This document shows positions 61,301 through 64,000 of a stretch of DNA of 64,000 nt, piece by piece (positions within the stretch are counted from its first letter, which is position 1; every line of letters begins with the position of its first letter). Both the position numbers and the translations under genes were made by a program. This DNA is from Sclerotinia nivalis. Taxonomy: Eukaryota > Ascomycota > Leotiomycetes > Helotiales > Sclerotiniaceae. Where the stretch lies: NCBI GenBank assembly GCA_029531795.1, contig JAPEIS010000002.1, positions 3,224,001 through 3,288,000 of the forward strand. The letters run 5' to 3'. The notes beneath the pieces were generated by a model that was given only the letters and a program-made list of their open reading frames with translations, was not told the DNA's origin and made no database searches.

Positions 61301-63330
61301 TTTTTATGCTTTCGGTATTCGCGCTTCTTATTGGTTTCGTCGAGCGGTAAATCGTGGCTGAATAGATATGTTTCGTCAGGGGTGATGAATATTTCACGAT
61401 GGAACTTTGAATGGCTTCAAATGAATTGTTTGGAGAGAAAAAGAGTTGAAGTCTTGCTCGAATAAAAATAATTTTCTCCATCATACTGCCTGCACCAGTA
61501 CAGTAAACTTACTCATAGAAAAGCTTACGTTCTTACAATCTTTTGTGTACTTGCAACATTGTCAAATTATCACTTCATATCAATGTCAGAAAAGAAGTAT
61601 ACGGAGTACTTTGTTATACTGTACTGTCTGTCCAGCTTGCATGACTCGGTCGGTTGATTGCATGTTGTTGTTATGGTTTTACCAAGTAAGGTGCAGCAAT
61701 ATCATGATTGGTACGGAAGAGATGCAAATGGACTCGGATGAAGAGGGTCGGTACCAGGAAGTCAGAAGACGGGTCCTCTTCAAAATGAACGGTAAGAGCA
61801 TTGTGCGACTCGACCCCCAATTGACACCACTCCACTACTGATCTATTCACACGCCCAACTCCGATTCCTTTCCAAGGCATTCACCGTCTATCCAGTAACA
61901 TTCATACCGTATGTATAAAGGCCGAAGAAAGAATTCAAAACAGAAAATGCGGCGGTTGTATTCGCTGCTCGTCACCAACGAGGATTCGTACTGGTCCTGA
62001 TAAGTCCGGAATCTGCAACACAATTCAGGGGTACACCCATGTTTGAGGGAAGAATCTAGGATGACGAGAGTCACTACTCTGTACACATGATTGGTGTGTG
62101 GATGGTTAGTTAGTGCACCAGGTGGATGCTTGATGATGGTGCAGCTGCGGTGCTCCACGTATTTTTTTCTTGTAGCCATGCATACCATGCACCTGCAAGA
62201 ATAACTTACATAGGACATATGTGCGTACTTGTACATATGGTGCTAATAAATCTACATGGGTCTTTTACCCCCTTTTTGGATCTTTTCCAATCTAGGCTGT
62301 GCTCGCATGGGTGTAGGTGTTGGTGTAGGGTGACTAAACAGCTGGGCCACGCACAGGCATCTTTGGGGGCATGATTTTCTGAAGGAATACTACAATGGTC
62401 TAGGGATCGAGTCTAAGTATCCTGGATAGAGAAAGATTTCACCTCGTCTAGTACTGTTACGGTGTACGTCTAATGCTCTACATTGTGAGAAGATGTCAAG
62501 GCAGTATTTGCAACGGGCACCGGTGTATCCTATCATTCTAAATAGTAAATAGTCGGATAGAGTATATTAATTCACTAGTTCATCTATGTAATATTAGATG
62601 GGTCGTAACAAAATAGAATGGAAATTAAGAAATAGTATTGGACGATAGAGTCAAAGGTACTATAATCAATTTAGTACTACTGCATTGCTATTTTTGAGAG
62701 AACCCCCCTCATCCCCACCCATTCACTGTGCCAATGGGCTACATGAGGTACCTACATGCGTGGATGTATGAACTGGCAACCAATTGTATGCGTTGTTGAT
62801 GTGCTTTTCAGGGAGGAATTAGTTTTGGTTGGAAGTAGAGGTTCAGATTAGAAGAGAAAAGAGTGAAAGTAGGTAGGTAGGTATAGTATAGCGCGTGATT
62901 ATACCCTTTCCAATCATTCACTAGGGATTTCACTTCCTCTTACTCCGTACTCTTCTCCTTTTCTTTTCTTACAGGTAGGGTACTACTACATAGATGGTAA
63001 GAATGTAAGAATCTACTCGTAAAAGACCACTTACCCACCACAGGTTTGCCCGTCACTCTCTTACTATTACTAACTTGCTTGTCATCGTCTCGTTTTGTCT
63101 AGATGCTTCTAAGTTCTAACTCTTTTGCTGAAGTTCTAACCCTCTTCCTGACTGCGGCTTGCTTCAAAAATTCACTTATGAGTTGTGGATTGGTGGATGG
63201 GTTTCAAGGATTAGCTCTATTTTAGTGTAGTTTTACTGGTCAGACTTAAGTTTAGCCACTAATAATTGAATAAACTGGCAACAAACCGAATGACTTTATC
63301 ACTTTAACACACGCTAAAAATTATTCTTCT
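58316..63330. other. 5-kb region without recognisable genes
   Basis: Balanced sequence with only short frames in all phases (longest 61446-61841, no motif). Short simple repeats such as GTAGGTAGGTAGGTA near 62,870. It may be a large upstream regulatory region for a gene to the right. Confidence 0.45.
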
Positions 63331-64000
63331 CTATACCCACACCCCATTGATCCGCTCGCCTTTTCCCCCTTCCCTTCCCTCTTTCTTACTATCGTGGAAC
63401 TTCTTTCTCTTAAACAACTTCATCATCGCCTTTTCTATCCCAACTTCCCCCTTGTGCCTTTTCTCCCCTTTCCCTCTCGTCTTTCCTTTAATCGGATTCT
63501 TCGGGTCCATTACACTCCTTCGGATTCTCAGTATTCAAATTCATATTTAAATTCAACCTTCACAATTATTCAGCACAGAAAGAAAAAAGTCGTTATCGAC
63601 TCAACACTCCTTCTATTCGGCTTCATCAAAAATCAGTCTTTACATTCAAACTCCAGAAAAATAAAAGAGTCAATTTGACCTTTTGACACTCTTTCTTCAT
63701 AACCAACACGCTTCATTTACGAATCTTTCGAGAAACGTACCAAGATCTATACCTTTCTATTTTTCCTGCAAGATTCAGCGAAGCATTTGTTTGAAATATA
63801 TCCATCTCATCAACATTTGGATTTACTCATAACCCTTTTTATTCATTCTCACTTAGGTTTCGACCCTGACAAACAACCTGTGCATACAACGCACATAACA
63901 TCTCGACGATCGCTGAGACTCGTGCAACAAAAGACAATCGCTTGTCATACTACATACTACATACTACATACAAAACATTGGGGGAAGATACAAGTATTAG
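63331..64000 (+). promoter_or_regulatory. Pyrimidine-rich leader-like region at the right edge
   Basis: CT-rich tracts (63,350-63,490) followed by CAAC/ACAA-rich, ATG-poor sequence to the window end, with a CATACTACATACTACATACTACATA repeat at about 63,946-63,971. Fungal core promoters often have a CT-rich block just before transcription start, so this may be the start and long 5' leader of a gene lying beyond 64,000. No coding start is visible. Confidence 0.4.

Noticed and set aside
61446..61841. 131-codon plus frame
   Set aside because: The opposite strand is also open, there is no family motif, and composition is like random sequence.

Overview
This is a window of filamentous ascomycete nuclear DNA. 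Short introns with GT..AG ends and CTAAY-like branch sites, Zn2Cys6 and P450 genes, siderophore genes and an AT-rich transposon block of the type left by repeat-induced point mutation (RIP) all point to Pezizomycotina. The gene content and a lineage-type SANT/Myb-like gene make Leotiomycetes, probably Sclerotiniaceae (Botrytis/Sclerotinia relatives), my best guess; this is an inference.

Bases 1-~19,450 are a transposon graveyard, very rich in TA and stop codons. A Tad/I-like LINE on the minus strand is split by two full-length Gypsy-type LTR retrotransposons, each with paired LTRs and a perfect 5-bp target duplication (3828-10870, duplication ataat; 11293-18949, duplication gttat). Each of these was hit again by a solo-LTR-like insertion (4454-4741 and 15053-15338). 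The second Gypsy element also carries an antisense reading frame.

From 19,900 the DNA is ordinary gene space: Spt8 of SAGA (19910-22052, +); a G-alpha-like GTPase with a STAND-type fungal N-terminal domain and lost catalytic residues (22909-25159, +); a Zn2Cys6 regulator (25208-26728, -); a tubby/LURP-like protein (27511-28338, +); a broken cytochrome P450 (28479-30877, -) with a solo LTR in an intron; a 2-oxoglutarate/Fe(II) oxygenase (32586-33613, -); a decayed ACC-synthase-like aminotransferase (35772-36977, -); and a tail-anchored inositol polyphosphate 5-phosphatase like Inp54 (37673-38998, +). The regulator, P450, oxygenase and aminotransferase may be relics of one secondary-metabolite locus.

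An MFS siderophore transporter (41824-43840, +) is followed by a DUF1749 esterase of the SidJ type (44792-45901, +). Perfect ATCWGATAA iron-regulatory motifs lie upstream of both, so the pair looks like an iron-responsive siderophore uptake and hydrolysis unit.

Bases 45,902-55,100 are gene-poor, with two solo-LTR-like insertions, an AT-rich tract and a SANT/Myb-like gene (49843-50982, -). A tight housekeeping group follows: Irc6/p34 adaptin-binding protein (55129-56163, -), Sm D3 (56558-57206, -) and, divergently, Gep4 phosphatidylglycerophosphatase (57446-58315, +). The last 5.7 kb hold no gene I can recognise and end in a pyrimidine-rich stretch that looks like the leader of a gene beyond the window.

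Four families of TG..CA-type insertions with target duplications recur through the window. One is a 161-178 bp family sitting just upstream of genes. All splice sites were read by eye.
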